From contig OZ038436.1 of assembly GCA_964036275.1 (NCBI GenBank), forward strand, positions 23,091,904 through 23,155,903: a stretch of 64,000 nt of DNA. The letters are read 5' to 3'. The notes under the pieces are model-generated. The model was not told the origin of the DNA. It worked only from the letters and a program-made list of their open reading frames with translations, and made no database searches. The first letter of the stretch is position 1; each line of letters opens with the position of its first letter. Made by a program: the position numbers and the translations under genes. Source of the stretch: Litoditis marina (taxonomy: Eukaryota; Nematoda; Chromadorea; Rhabditida; Rhabditidae). Of this stretch, positions 35,301-50,224 are shown piece by piece.

Positions 35301-38300
35301 GCGAAAATTAGAACAGTGGGGCTCACACAGACAGCAAAATGGAAACATTGGGGATTAACATACACATCGAAATGGGGACAGTGGGAGTCACATACACAGC
35401 AAAAATTAGGACAGTGGGAATCAAAAACACAGCAAAAATGGGGACAGTGGGAATCAAATACACAGCAAAAATGGAGACAGTGGGGCTCAAATACACAGCG
35501 AAAATTAGAACAGTGGGGCTCACACAGACAGCAAAATGGAGACATTGGGGATTAACATACACATCGGAATGGGGACAGTGGGAGTCACATACACAGCAAA
35601 AATTAGGACAGTGGGAATCAAATACACAGCAAAAATGGGGACAGTGGGGCTTACACAGACAGCAAAATGGAAATATTGGGGATTAACATACACATCGAAA
35701 TGGGGACAGTGGGAGTCACATACACAGCAAAAATTAGGACAGTGGGAATCAAATACACAGCAAAAATGGGGACAGTGGGGCTCAAATACACATCAAAAAT
35801 GGAAACATTGGGGATTCACATACACATGAAAATGGGGGCAGTGGGAATCAAATACACAACAAAAATTTGGACAGTGGGGCTCAAATACAGAGCGAAAATT
35901 AAGCAGTGGGGCTCACACAGACAGCAAAATGGAAACATTGGGGATTCACATACACATCAAAATGGGGACAGTGGAAATCAAATACACAGCAAAAATTTGG
36001 ACAGTGGGGCTCAAATACAGAGCGAAAATTAGAACAGTGGGGCTCACACAGACAGCAAAATGGAAACATTGGGGATTAACATACACATCGAAATGGGGAC
36101 AGTGGGAGTCACATACACAGCAAAAATTAGGACAGTGGGAATCAAATACACAGCAAAAATGGGGACAGTGTGGCTCAAATACAGAGCGAAAATAGAACAC
36201 TGGGGCTCACACAGACAGGAAAATGGAAACATTGGGGATTCACATACACATCAAAATGGGGACAGTGGGAATCAAATACACAGCAAAAATTTGGACAGTG
36301 GGGCTCAAATACAGAGCGAAAATTAGAACAGTGGGGCTCACACAGACAGCAAAATGGAAACATTGGGGATTAACATACACATCGAAATGGGGACAGTGGG
36401 AGTCACATACACAGCAAAAATTAGGACAGTGGGAATCAAATACACATCAAAAATGGGGACAGTGTCGCTCAAATACAGAGCGAAAATAGAACAGTTGGGC
36501 TCACACAGACAGGAAAATGGAAACATTGGGGATTCACATACACATCAAAATGGGGACAGTGGGAATCAAATACACAGCAAAAATTTGGACAGTGGGGCTC
36601 AAATACAGAGCGAAAATTAGAACAGTGGGGCTCACACAGACAGCAAAATGGAAACATTGGGGATTAACATACACATCGAAATGGGGACAGTGGGAGTCAC
36701 ATACACAGCAAAAATTAGGACAGTGGGAATCAAAAACACAGCAAAAATGGGGACAGTGGGAATCAAATACACAGCAAAAATGGAGACAGTGGGGCTCAAA
36801 TACACAGCGAAAATTAGAACAGTGGGGCTCACACAGACAGCAAAATGGAGACATTGGGGATTAACATACACATCGGAATGGGGACAGTGGGAGTCACATA
36901 CACAGCAAAAATTAGGACAGTGGGAATCAAATACACAGCAAAAATGGGGACAGTGGGGCTCACACAGACAGCAAAATGGAAACATTGGGGATTAACATAC
37001 ACATCGAAATGGGGACAGTGGGAGTCACATACACAGCAAAAATTAGGACAGTGGGAATCAAATACACATCAAAAATGGGGACAGTGTGGCTCAAATACAG
37101 AGCGAAAATAGAACAGTGGGGCTCACACAGACAGGAAAATGAAAACATTGGGGATTCACATACACATCAAAATGGGGACAGTGGGAATCAAATACACAGC
37201 AAAAATTTGGACAGTGGGGCTCAAATACAGAGCGAAAATTAGAGCAGTGGGGCTCACACAAACAGCAAAATGGAAACATTGGGGATTAACATACACATCG
37301 AAATGGGGACAGTGGGAGTCACATACACAGCAAAAATTAGGACAGTGGGAATCAAAAACACAGCAAAAATGGGGACAGTGGGAATCAAATACACAGCAAA
37401 AATGGGGACAGTGGGGCTCAAATACACAGCGAAAATTAGAACAGTGGGGCTCACACAGACAGCAAAATGGAGACATTGGGGATTAACATACACATCGGAA
37501 TGGGGACAGTGGGAGTCACATACACAGCAAAAATTAGGACAGTGGGAATCAAATACACAGCAAAAATGGGGACAGTGGGGCTCACACAGACAGAAAAATG
37601 GAAACATTGGGGATTAACATACACATCGAAATGGGGACAGTGGGAGTCACATACACAGCGAAAATATCTGTAGAGTATCAGAAGTATCCCGTAGAGTATG
37701 CCCTTCAATTTAACTCAACTATATTTACTAAAAAGGACTTTCCAGCAACAGCAAAAATGGGGACAGTGGGGCTCAATTACACAGCAAAAATGGGGACAGT
37801 GGGGCTCAAATACACAGCGCAAATTAGAACAGTGAGGCTCACACAGACAGCAAAATGGAAACATTGGGAATTCACATACACATCAAAATGGGGACAGTGG
37901 GGCTCAAATACACAGCGAAAATATCTGTAGAGTATCAGAAGTATCCCGTAGAGTATGCCCTTCAATTTAACTCAACTATATTTACTAAAAAGGACTTTCC
38001 AGCAACAGCAAAAATGGGGACAGTGGGGCTCAATTACACAGCAAAAATGAGGACAGTGGGGCTCAAATACACAGCGCAAATTAGAACAGTGAGGCTCACA
38101 CAGACAGCAAAATGGAAACATTGGGAATTCACATACACATCAAAATGGGGACAGTGGGGCTCAAATACACAGCGAAAATATCTGTAGAGTATCAGAAGTA
38201 TCCCGTAGAGTATGCCCTTCAATTTAACTCAACTATATTTACTAAAAAGGACTTTCCAGCAACAGCCGAATGGAAACGGTGGGGCTCACATAGACTACAA

Positions 38301-38347
38301 AAATAGGAACAGTGGGGCTTACATAGACAGTAATGAACTTTTTTTTA

Positions 38348-38382
<35 letters not shown>

Positions 38383-38805
38383 TATTTTCACACTGTTCCT
38401 GGATACACACAACCTAAATACACAACGAATACAATACCCCTTACTACAAAAAACAGATTTTGAGAGGATAAGTAAGCAATATCATACACATTATCAACAT
38501 GAAGACTGACCTAAGTATTTGAACACATTAATACAAAAAATCAATTCTCACCTTTCCAGTATGTTGCAGCCTATTTTGATTGATAAATACATTTAATTAA
38601 GAGTATTGTAGCCGGAAATATTGCAACACTACCGCCAGCTTCTCCATTGAAAATAGAAATGAAAAGCAAAAAGCACGCCGTCCACGCCTTTCCAGTTGCA
38701 AAGTGCAATAGTGAAGGAATTCGCCCATTTGCCGGCTAAAAGTGCAAAAATGAAGGAATTCCGGACACACACACACAAACCAAGCAAGCGAAATATATTA
38801 ATAGA
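32381..38805 (-). mobile_element. Large satellite-filled Helitron unit (class A)
   Basis: 6.4 kb: hairpin 32381-32421, body segment near 33080, higher-order 33-bp array 33215-38190, CT tract 38348-38383, leader, 5' end TCTATTAATATATTTCGC. The largest gene-less unit. Confidence 0.75.
33215..38190. repeat. Higher-order 33-bp array with nested duplications
   Basis: Built of 131-bp blocks (four 33-bp types). About 33409-34800 recurs at 35634-37025 with a constant offset of 2225 bp; 34292-34640 also recurs at 35208-35556 (offset 916). At 37660-38190 a 257-bp segment holding TATCTGTAGAGTATC is present about twice in tandem, with a further single copy of its boundary. Confidence 0.92.
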
Positions 38806-41145
38806 CAAGGAAGGTACCCCGGGCTAACGCCCGGGTCCCTCCCTTGATGAGTCTAGGCCGGTGATATCTTCCTAGCTTACTTAGCTTCATCTCTGTTCGC
38901 CAAACTCTCCCTAACGTAGAAAGCGAGATCTCTCCCTAACGTAGAGAGCGGTAATTCTTCCTAACATAGAGCGCGATAGTTCTTCCTAATATAGAGCGCA
39001 AGACTTCTCTCTAACATAGAGAGCGATATCTCTCCCTAACACAGAGAGCGATACTTCTCTGTAACATAGAGAGCGACATATCTCCCTATCTCCCTAACGT
39101 AGAGAGCGAGACCTCTTACTAATATGGAGCGTTGAGCGCGAGACATCTCCCTACCATGAAAGGCGAGATTATTTTTTCTCTTTCTTCTCTCACGCTCTTT
39201 ATTAACACCTCCCCCCCTCTCTCTTTTTTTCCATGTCTTTCCGTCTATCTTCTTTCACTCGATTTTTTTTCTCTCTCTCTCTCTGTTTTTTCTCCCTTTC
39301 TCTCGCTTTCTCTCTCTCTCTTTCTTTTTTCTCTCTTTCTCTCATACACAGCACAAAATGGGGGAAATGTGGCTCACATAGACAGCTTGAATGAAGATAG
39401 TGGGGCTCACATAGACAGCAGAAATGGGGACAGTGAGGGTCACATAGACAGCAAAAATGGAGACAGTGGGGCTCACATAGACAGTAGGGCTACATAGACA
39501 GTGGAAATGGGGACAGTGGGGCTCACATAGACAGTGGGGCTTACACGAACAGTGAAAATGGGAAAAGTGGGGCTCACATAGACAGTGAAAATGGGAAGAG
39601 TGGGGCTCACATAGACAGTGGGGCTAACATAGACAGTGGAAATGGGGACAGTGTAGCTAGAATACACAGCGAAAATTAGAACAGCGGGGCTCACACAGAC
39701 AGCAAAATGGAAACATTGGGAATTCACATACACATCAAAATGGGGACAGTGGAAATCAAATACACAGCAAAAATTTGAACAGTGGGGCTCAAATACAGAG
39801 TGGAAATTAGAACAGTGGGGCTCACACAGACAGCAAAATGGAAACATTGGGGATTCACATACACATCAAAATGGGGACAGTGGAAATCAAATACACAGCA
39901 AAAATTTGAACAGTGGGGCTCAAATACAGAGCGAAAATTAGAACAGCGGGGCTCACACAGACAGCAAAGTGGAAACATTGGGAATTCACATACACATCAA
40001 AACGGGGACAGTGGGAATCAAATACACAGCAAAAATTTGGACAGTGGGGCTCAAATACAGAGTGGAAATTAGAACAGTGGGGCTCACACAGACAGCAAAA
40101 TGGAAACATTGGGGATTCACATACACATCAAAATGGGGACAGTGGAAATCAAATACACAGCAAAAATTTTAACAGTGGGGCTCAAATACAGAGCGAAAAT
40201 TAGAACAGTGGGGCTCACACAGACAGCAAAATGGAAAAATTGGGGATTAACATACACATCGAAATGGGGACAGTGGGAGTCATATACACAGCGAAAATTA
40301 GGACAGTAGGAATCAAATACACAGCAAAAATGGGGACAGTGGGGCTCAAATACACATCAAAAATGGGGACAGTGGGGCTCAAATACAGAGCGAAAATAGA
40401 ACAGTGGGGCTCACACAGACAGCAAAATGGAAACATTGGGGATTCACATACACATCAAAATGAGGACAGTGAGAATCAAATACACAACAAACATTTGGAC
40501 AGTGGGGCTCAAATACAGAGCAAAAATTAGAACAGTGAGGCTCACACAGACAGCAAAATGGAAACATTGGGAATTCACATACACATCAAAATGGGGACAG
40601 TGGGGCTCAAATACACATCAAAAATGGGGACAGTGGGGCTCAAATACAGAGCGAAAATAGAACAGTGGGGCTCACACAGACAGCAACATGGAAACATTGG
40701 GAATTCACATACACATCAAAATGAGGACAGTGGGAATCAAATACACATCAAAAATGGGGACAGTGGGGCTCAAATACGGAGCGAAAATTAGAACAGTGGG
40801 GCTCACACAGACAGCAAAATGGAAACATTGGGAATTCACATACACATCAAAATGGGGACAGTGGGGCTCAAATACACAACAAACATTTGGACAGTGGGGC
40901 TCAAATACGGAGCGAAAATTAGAACAGTGGGGCTCACACAGACAGCAAAATGGAAACATTGGGAATTCACATACACATCAAAATGGGGACAGTGGAAATC
41001 AAATACACAGCAAAAATATCCGTAGAGTATCAGAAGTATCACGTAGAGTATGCCCTTCAATTTAACATATTTACTGCAAATGACTTTCCAGCAACAGCCG
41101 AATGGGAACGGTGGGGCTCACATAGACAGTAATGAACTTTTTTTT

Positions 41146-41212
<67 letters not shown>

Positions 41213-41644
41213 GTCTCTCTTATTTTCACACTGTTCCTAAATACACACAACCCAAATACACAACGAATACAATACCCCTTCCTACAAAAAAATATCTTAA
41301 GAGGATAAGTAAGCAATATCATCACATTTTCTATACGGAGAGTGACCTAATTATTTAAAAACCGAAATAAAAAGCAATTCTCACCTTTTCAGTATATTGC
41401 AGCCTCTTTTGATTGATAAATACAATTAATTAAAAGTATTGTAGCCGAAAATATTGCAGCACTACCGCCACCATTCTCATCTCGGAACAAAATGAAAAGC
41501 AAAAAGCACGCCGTCCACGCCTCCCCAGTTGCAAAGTGCAATAGTGAAGGAATTCGCCCGATTTTCGACCAAAAGTGCAAAAATGAAGGAATTCCGGACA
41601 CACACACATACACACAAACCAAGCAAGCGAAATATATTAATAGA
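38806..41644 (-). mobile_element. Non-autonomous Helitron unit (class A)
   Basis: 3' hairpin 38806-38846, about ten 26-28 bp repeats (38890-39170), CT-rich stretch, 33-bp array 39345-41010, CT tract 41148-41212, leader, 5' end TCTATTAATATATTTCGC. It carries both minisatellite families. Confidence 0.75.
39345..41010. repeat. 33-bp minisatellite, 131-bp higher-order units
   Basis: Simple 33-bp copies at the left pass into 131-bp blocks (for example starts at 40427, 40558, 40688, 40819 and 40950). Confidence 0.92.
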
Positions 41645-42715
41645 CAAGGAAGGTAGCCCGGGCTAACGCCCGGGCCCCTCCCTTGATGAGTTCAGATTGG
41701 TGGGTGCGTCGAGAAGTTGTGTCTTTTTTGTCTTCAAAAAGTCCTCGAGGCGGGAGATCTACTTAACATAGTGCGCAAAAATTTTTCTTAACATAAAGCG
41801 CGAAAGTTCTCCCTAACATAGAGCGCGAAAGTTCTTCTTAACATAAAGAGCGAAAGTTCTCCTTTACATAGAGCGCGGGATTTCTCCTTAAAACAGAGCG
41901 CAGTAGTTCTCCTTGACATAGAGCGCGGTTGTTTTCCTTAACATAGGGCGCGGGAGTTCTCCTTAACATAGGGCGCGGGAGTTCTCCTTAACATAGAGCG
42001 CGGTTGTTTTCCTTAACATAGAGCGCGGGAGTTCTCTTTAACATAGAGCGCAGGAGTTTCCCTTAGCATAGAGCGCGGGAGTTCTCCTTAACAAAGAGCG
42101 CGAAAACTCTTCTCAACATAGATCGCGAGTCCTCTCTCTAGCATAGATCGCGAGACCTCTCTCTAACATGGGACCTGTGACAACAATTACTTTTGAAACA
42201 GCATAACAACACACATAGACAGCGAAACTGGAAACAGTGGGGCTCACTTAGACAGCAAAAATAAAAACAATAGGGCTCACACAGACAGCGAAAATGAGGA
42301 GAGTGAAATTTACATAGACAATGGAAACGAAAACATTGGGACTCACATAGACAGCGAGAATGGGAACATTGGGACTCACATAGACAGCGAGAATGAAAAC
42401 ATTGGGACTCACATAGCCAGCAAAAATATGGACAGTAGGGATCACATACACAGCTAAAATGAAAACCTGGAAATTGAAAAACACAGCAAAAATGCAAAAC
42501 AAAGGAGGCACGACTTATTTTATCACCCTCTCTCTTTCTCTATGTCTATTTACGGTCAAAATAATTTTCCAGCAACAGCCGAATGGGAACAGTGCGTTCA
42601 CATACACAGCAAAAATTGGAACAGTGAGACTTACATAAATAGTGAAAATGAGAACAGTGGGGTTTACATAGACAGTAATAAATTCCCTACTTTTTTCGTC
42701 TCTCTCCCTCTCTCC

Positions 42716-42767
<52 letters not shown>

Positions 42768-44565
42768 CTCACTACCTAGCTCCCTTGTTTTTATTCCAGG
42801 CTGGCGAGCGCTCCCAGGAGTACTTGTTTAATTTTTACCCTATTTTCGTACCCACGTTTCTCTTAATCACTTCAATCACTTTTTTCACAACATAGAGCGT
42901 CATAATATAGCTTCACATAGAGCGCGACATCTCTCCCGCACATAGAGCGCGAGCTCTTTTCCTAACACAGAGCGCGATATCTCTCTCTAACATAGAGCGC
43001 GATATCTCTCCCTAACAGAGAGCGCGAGATCTCTCTCTAACAGAGAGCGCAACATCTCTCCTTAACATAGAGCGCGCAATCCCTCCTTAACATAAAGCGC
43101 GAGACCTCTCCCTAACATAGAGCGCGAAACCTCTTTCTAACATAGAGCGCGAGACCTCTCTCTAACATAGAGCGCGAGACCTCTCGCTAACATAGAACGC
43201 AAGTCCTCTCTCTAACATAGAGCGCGATATCTCTCCCTAACAGAGAGCGCGAGATCTCTCTCTAACAGAGAGCGCAACATCTCTCCTTAACATAGAGCGC
43301 GCAATCCCTCCTTAACATAAAGCGCGAGACCTCTCCCTAACATAGAGCGCGAAACCTCTTTCTAACATAGAGCGCGAGACCTCTCTCTAACATAGAGCGC
43401 GAGACCTCTCGCTAACATAGAACGCAAGTCCTCTCTCTAGCATAGAGCGCGAGATCTCTTTCTAACAGAGAGCGCGAGACCTCTCTCTAACAGAGAGCGC
43501 AACATCTCTCCTTAACATAGAGCGCGCAATCCCTCCTTAACATAAAGCGCGAGACCTCTCCCTAACATAGAGCGCGATACCTCTTTCTAACATAGAGCGC
43601 GAGACCTCTCGCTAACATAGAACGCAAGTCCTCTCTCTAGCATAGAGCGCGAGATCTCTTTCTAACATGGGACCTGTGACAACAATTACTTTTGAAACAG
43701 CATAACAACACACATAGACAGCGAAACTGGGAACAGTGAGGCTCACTTAGACAGCAAAAATGAAAACAGTAGGGCTCATACGGACAGCAAAAATGAGGAG
43801 AGTGAAATTTACATAGACAATGGAAATGAAAACATTGGGACTCACATAGACAGCGAGAATGGGAACATTGGGACTCACTTAGACAGCGAGAATGAAAACA
43901 ACTGGGACTCACATAGCCAGCAAAAATGTGGACAGTAGGGATCACATACACAGCTAAAATTAAAACCGTGGAAATTGACAAACACAGCGAAAATGCAAAA
44001 CAGGCACGACTTATTTTCTCACCCTCTCTCTCCCTCTATGTCTATTTCCTGGGGTCAAAATAATTTTCCAGCAACAGCCGAATGGGAACAGTGCGTTCAC
44101 ATACACAGCAAAAATTGGAACGGTGAGACTCACATAAATAGTGAAAATGACATGGGAAGACAGTTGAACATATATGGTGCACATGAACCGTGTAAATTTC
44201 CATTAAAAAAGTATTATAACTACTAATAGGACCCAAATACATGAAAGAACTTTAAAAAAACCAAAAACGTAGTTGTAGTGACAACATGAACAGCGTAAAA
44301 AATTCAATCCTCACCTTTTCAGCACATTGCAGCCTTCCAGTAATTGATAAATACGATTGTAAAGCAGAAAATCAGATTCATGAAGCAGAAAATCAGAGCA
44401 CTACCGCAGAGAAAATCATCGAGAATGGAAATGAAAAGCGAAAGCACGCCGCTCACACGTTTTTCGACCAAAAGGGCAATAGTGAAGGAATTCGCCCATT
44501 TTCCGGCTAAAAGTGCAATAGTGAAGGAATTTCGGACACACCAAACTACGCAAATATAAAAGGGA
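41645..44565 (-). mobile_element. Non-autonomous Helitron unit (class A)
   Basis: 3' hairpin 41645-41685, mixed arrays of both families (41745-42175, 42195-42500, 42885-43670, 43705-44000), CT tract 42708-42765, leader and 5' end TCCCTTTTATATTTGCG. Segments at 42170-42700 and 43668-44150 are diverged copies of each other. Confidence 0.75.
42885..43670. repeat. 25-bp minisatellite in 225-bp higher-order units
   Basis: AGCGCAACAT recurs at 43046, 43271 and 43496, exactly 225 bp apart (nine 25-bp units). Copies are nearly identical. Confidence 0.92.
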
Positions 44566-46058
<1,493 letters not shown>

Positions 46059-46426
46059 CAAGGAAGGTCGCCGGCGGCTAAAGCCGCCTCCGCCTCCCTT
46101 GTTTTTATTCCAGGCTGGCGGGAGCTTCCTGGCTCTTTTTAGAACATGGACCGCGGGAGCTCTCCTTAACATAGAGCACAAAAAATGTCTTTAATAGCGA
46201 GACCTCCTCCAAATAACATAGGGTGGGAGATCTCTCCAGAGCGCGATATATTTTCCAATATAGAGCGTGAGTCCTCTCTCTAACATAGAGTGCGAGACCT
46301 CTATCTAACATAGAGCGCGAGTCCTCTCTCTAACATAGAGCGCGAGATCTCTCTCAAACATAGAGCGCGAGACTTCTCTCTAACATAGGGCGCGGGAGCT
46401 CTCCCTAACATAGGGTGCGAGACCTC

Positions 46427-46457
<31 letters not shown>

Positions 46458-47395
46458 AACACAGAACGCGAGATCTCTCCCTAACACAGAGCGCGATATC
46501 TCTCCCTAACATAGGGAGCGAGACCTCTCCCTAACATAGGGCGCGAGTCCTCTCTCTAACATAGAGCGCGAGGCTTCACAACATAGGGCGCCAGACTTCT
46601 CCCTGACATAGCGCGCGGGAGCTCTATCTAACATAGGGCGCGACACTTTTTTCCAACATATTATGGCGCGAGATCTCTCTCTCTCTCTCTCTAACATAGG
46701 GCGCGGGAGATCTCTCTAACACAGAGCGCGGGAGCTCTCCCTAAGGCGCGAGACCTCTCTATAATAGAGCGCGAGACCTCCTTCTAACATAGGGCGCGGG
46801 AGTTTTCCCTAACATAGGGCGCGAGACCTCTCTCTAACACAGGGTGCGGAAGTAACCCGTAACAACAATCAGTTTCAAAACAGCAAAACCCGAGAACAAC
46901 ACAATTGAAAAATCTCTTTTTGTCTACTAATTTGATGTGTAGAGTTTCTTCTTCTCTTCTTCATCATGTGTGCAGCACCCGACAGGCAGCAGGAGCCCCA
47001 GTGGCTCCTACAGCAGCACTCCCAACCATCAGCCATCCAATCCACGGCAGCAGCTCCAGTCCGGGGCGGGCATCCTCGAGGCGAACAGAGCGTTCGAATG
47101 GCTCTCCCCTCGTCCCGCCGCGCTTTTATACCCATTTCCTACTCCTGTTAAGCCATTCCTGTTAACGTGATCGCGTGAAACTCGTCTACTCGAGTTGAGA
47201 TGCACTTGCTATTGCCCAACTGCCCAGCAGCAACCGATTTCGAGAAATGAAATGCGCACGTTCTTTCACGTCTTAGCTAGAAAATTGCCGGCTTCAGTTT
47301 TCGGCCCATTTTCCGGCTAAAAGTGCAAAAATGATGGAATCGGTTACAAACAAACAAACAAACAGACAAACCAAGTAAGCGAAATATACAAAGGA
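46059..47395 (-). mobile_element. Non-autonomous Helitron unit (class B)
   Basis: 3' hairpin 46059-46101, 26-28 bp repeats 46140-46860, GC-rich non-repeat piece 46930-47215, leader, 5' end TCCTTTGTATATTTCGC. Confidence 0.75.
46930..47215. other. GC-rich non-repeat segment shared by two units
   Basis: The part from about 47055 (GGGGCGGGCAT, then GGCGAACAGAGCGTTCGAA) matches 45208-45355 of the neighbouring unit; the part to the left is found only here. Open frames run through it but none is a family I know. It may be captured host DNA. Confidence 0.5.
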
Positions 47396-47906
47396 CAAGG
47401 AAGGTACCCCGGGCTACGCCCGGGTCCCTCCCTTGATGAGTCTAGGCTGGCGATAGTTTCCAGCTTTCTCTTTTTTCCTTCCTTCTCCCTCTTTCTCTCT
47501 TATTATTTTCATATTTATCATTTCACGGCGCGAGAGTTTTCTTCAACGTTCAACGTGGAGTGCGAAAGTTCTTTGCTCAACATAGAGCGCGAGTTGTCCT
47601 AACCTTGAGCGCAACAGTTCTCCTCAATATCTAGAGCGCGGAAATTCTACTAAGCATAGAGCGCAAAAGTTATTCTTACCATATATCGCGGAAGTTATTC
47701 TTAACATATATCGCGAAAGTTCTCCTTAACATGGAGCGCGGAAGTTCTTCTTAACATAGTGCGCGGAAGTTCTCCTTAACATAGAGCGCGGGAGTTTACC
47801 TTAACATAGAGCGCGAAAGTTTTCTTTGACATAGAGCGCGGAAGTTCTCCTTAGCATAGAGCGCGGAAGTTCTCCTCAGCATAGAGCGCGGAAGTTCTCC
47901 TTAACA

Positions 47907-48166
47907 ATAAGTAAGGATATTGGACAATTGAAAAGTGTTGAGCAATTTAAGACGTATTTGGATGTTATTGATATTGCCGTCCTAATCCAACATGTTCCAT
48001 TTTCACTACAATAGTTTAGATGCGAGTCAACTGAAATGCTAAAAAGCTCCCCATGACTTGAAGATGGAAGAGTTATGCTTCCATCCCTTTGGGGTTTTCA
48101 GTTTATTCCCATTTCACGGAAGATTATTATTATGTGCTATTACTTAGTGGAATAAATATTATTATA
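47907..48166 (+). mobile_element. Possible 5'-truncated LINE tail
   Basis: Breaks a continuous minisatellite. A short frame with LKSVEQFKTYLDV ends in a stop, followed by about 150 bp and an AT-rich end with AATAAATATTATTAT. This suits the last codons and 3' UTR of a non-LTR element. The frame is short, so the call is tentative. Confidence 0.45.
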
Positions 48167-48169
48167 ACA

Positions 48170-48925
48170 TAGAGCGCGGAAGTTCTCTTTAAAATAGAGC
48201 GCGAAAGTTTTCTTTAACATAGAGCGCGGAAGTTCTCCTTAGCATAGAACGCGAAAGTTATTCTTAGCATAGAGCGCGGAAGTTATTTTTAGCATAGAGC
48301 GCGGGAGTTCTCCTTAGCATAGAGCGCGGGAGTTCTCCTTAGCATAGAGCATGGAAGTTCTCCTTAACATAGAGCGCGGAAGTTATTCTTAGCATAGAGC
48401 GCAAAAGTTATTCTTAGCATAGAGCGCAAAAGTTATTCTTAGCATAGAGCGCGAAAGTTCTCCTTAGCAGCGTAGAGCGCGAAAGTTCTCCTTAGCATAG
48501 AGCGCGGAAGTTCTCCTTAGCATGGAGCGCGGAAGTTCTCCTTAACATAGAGCGCGAAAGTTCTCCTTAGCATAGAGCGCGGAAGTTCTCCTTAGCATAG
48601 AGCGCGAAAGTTATTCTTAGCATAGAGCGCGGAAGTTATTTTTAGCATAGAGCGCGGAAGTTCTCCTTAGCATAGAGCATGGAAGTTCTCCTTAACATAG
48701 AGCGCGGAAGTTATTCTTAGCATAGAGCGCAAAAGTTATTCTTAGCATAGAGCGCAAAAGTTATTCTTAGCATAGAGCGCGAAAGTTCTCCTTAGCATAG
48801 AGCGCGGAAGTTCTCCTTAGCATGGAGCGCGGAAGTTCTCCTTAACATAGAGCGCGAAAGTTCTCCTTAGCATGGAGCGCGGAAGTTCTCCTTAACATAG
48901 AGCGCGAAAGTTCTCCTTAACATAG
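48170..48925. repeat. 25-27 bp minisatellite
   Basis: ACATAGAGCGC family with GGAAGTTCTCCTTAGCATA types; blocks of about ten units recur with small changes. Confidence 0.92.
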
Positions 48926-49499
48926 ACAGTAAAGAGATGAGAACAGTGGGGCCTACATAGACAGTGGGGCTCACATAGACAGTGGGGCTCACATGGACAG
49001 TGGGGCTCACATGGACAGTGGGGCCTACATAGACATTGAAAAGAGGAGCAGTGGAAATTACATAGAAAGTGAAATAAGGCGCGGAAATTTCCCCTGAAAT
49101 TTCTCTTAACATAGGGCGTAAACACAATGAGAAACGTTGATTATAATTGAAAAAAGGGTTGGAGAGAAGAATGAGAAGAAAAAGAGAAAAGGAAGGAGAC
49201 AAAGCCGAAAACAAACGGCAAATGCCTTTTTCAATGCATCCCAGCCGCCTCCCGAGTCGCCAGTAAAACAAAATGGTATTTTCCAAAATTGCCGCGTTTG
49301 AGAAGCTCACGTTAACTCGTTTCCATTTTCATTCGCAAAAAAACGGTGATCAACCACTCCCCATTCCAACATCAATTGAAAATGAAAAGCAAAAAGCACG
49401 GCTCTTTTCACGCGGCTTGCCTCGCTTGCCTCGCCCGCTTTTCGACTGAAATTGTTACACACATACATACACACCAAGCAAGGGAATTATATATAGAGA

Positions 49500-50224
49500 C
49501 AAGGAAGGTACCCCGGGCTAACGCCCGGGTTCCTCCCTTGATGAGTCCAGGCTGAAAGGAGCTTCCTGGCGTATTTAGCTTCATCTTCATTCTATTTGCC
49601 GAACTCGTATTTTGCAGGATAGGGAGCGAGTATTCTGCGTAACACAGAGCGCAAAACCTCTTCTCAAAAACTTCTTCTTAGCATAGAGCGCGGAAGTTCT
49701 CCTTAGCATAGAGCGCGGAAGTTCTCCTTGGCATAGAGCGCGGAAGTTCTCCTCAATAGAGCGCGGAAGTTATCCTTAACATAGAGCGCGGAAGTTCTCC
49801 TTAATAGAGCGCGGAAGTTCTGCTTAACATGGAGCGCGGAAGTTCTGCTTAACATGGAGCGCGGAAGTTCTCCTTAATAGAGCGCGGAAGTTCTCCTCAG
49901 CATAGAGCGTGGAGGTTCTCCTCAGCATAGAGCACGGGAGTTCTTCTTAGCATAGAGCGCGGAAGTTCTCCTTAATAGAGCGCGGAAGTTCTCCTTAACA
50001 TGGAGCGCGGAAGTTCTCCTTAATAGAGCGCGGTAGTTCTCCTTAAAATAGAGCGCGGGAGTTCTCCTTGACATAGAGCGCGGGAGTTCTCCTCAGCATA
50101 GAGCGCGGGAGTTCTCCTTAACATTGAGCGCGGGAGTTCTCCTTAACATAGAGCGCGGTAGTTCTCCTTAACATAGAGCGCGGGAGTTCTAATTAACATA
50201 GAGCGCGGGAGTTCTCCTTAACAT
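49500..50224 (-). mobile_element. Helitron unit lacking its 5' end (class A)
   Basis: Hairpin 49500-49540, then a 23-26 bp minisatellite (49620-50224) that runs straight into the hairpin of the next unit. No leader, TATA-like stretch or 5' TC is present. Confidence 0.65.

Larger units (their letters stand above)
47396..49499 (-). mobile_element. Non-autonomous Helitron unit (class A)
   Basis: 3' hairpin 47396-47435, 25-28 bp arrays (47525-47905 and 48170-48925) split by a possible LINE tail, a few 33-bp-like copies (48925-49070), body segment near 49235, leader, 5' end TCTCTATATATAATTCCC. Confidence 0.75.

Noticed and set aside
46905..47165. 86-codon plus-strand frame as a real gene
   Set aside because: No recognisable family, no splice or conservation support; kept only as part of a possible captured segment.
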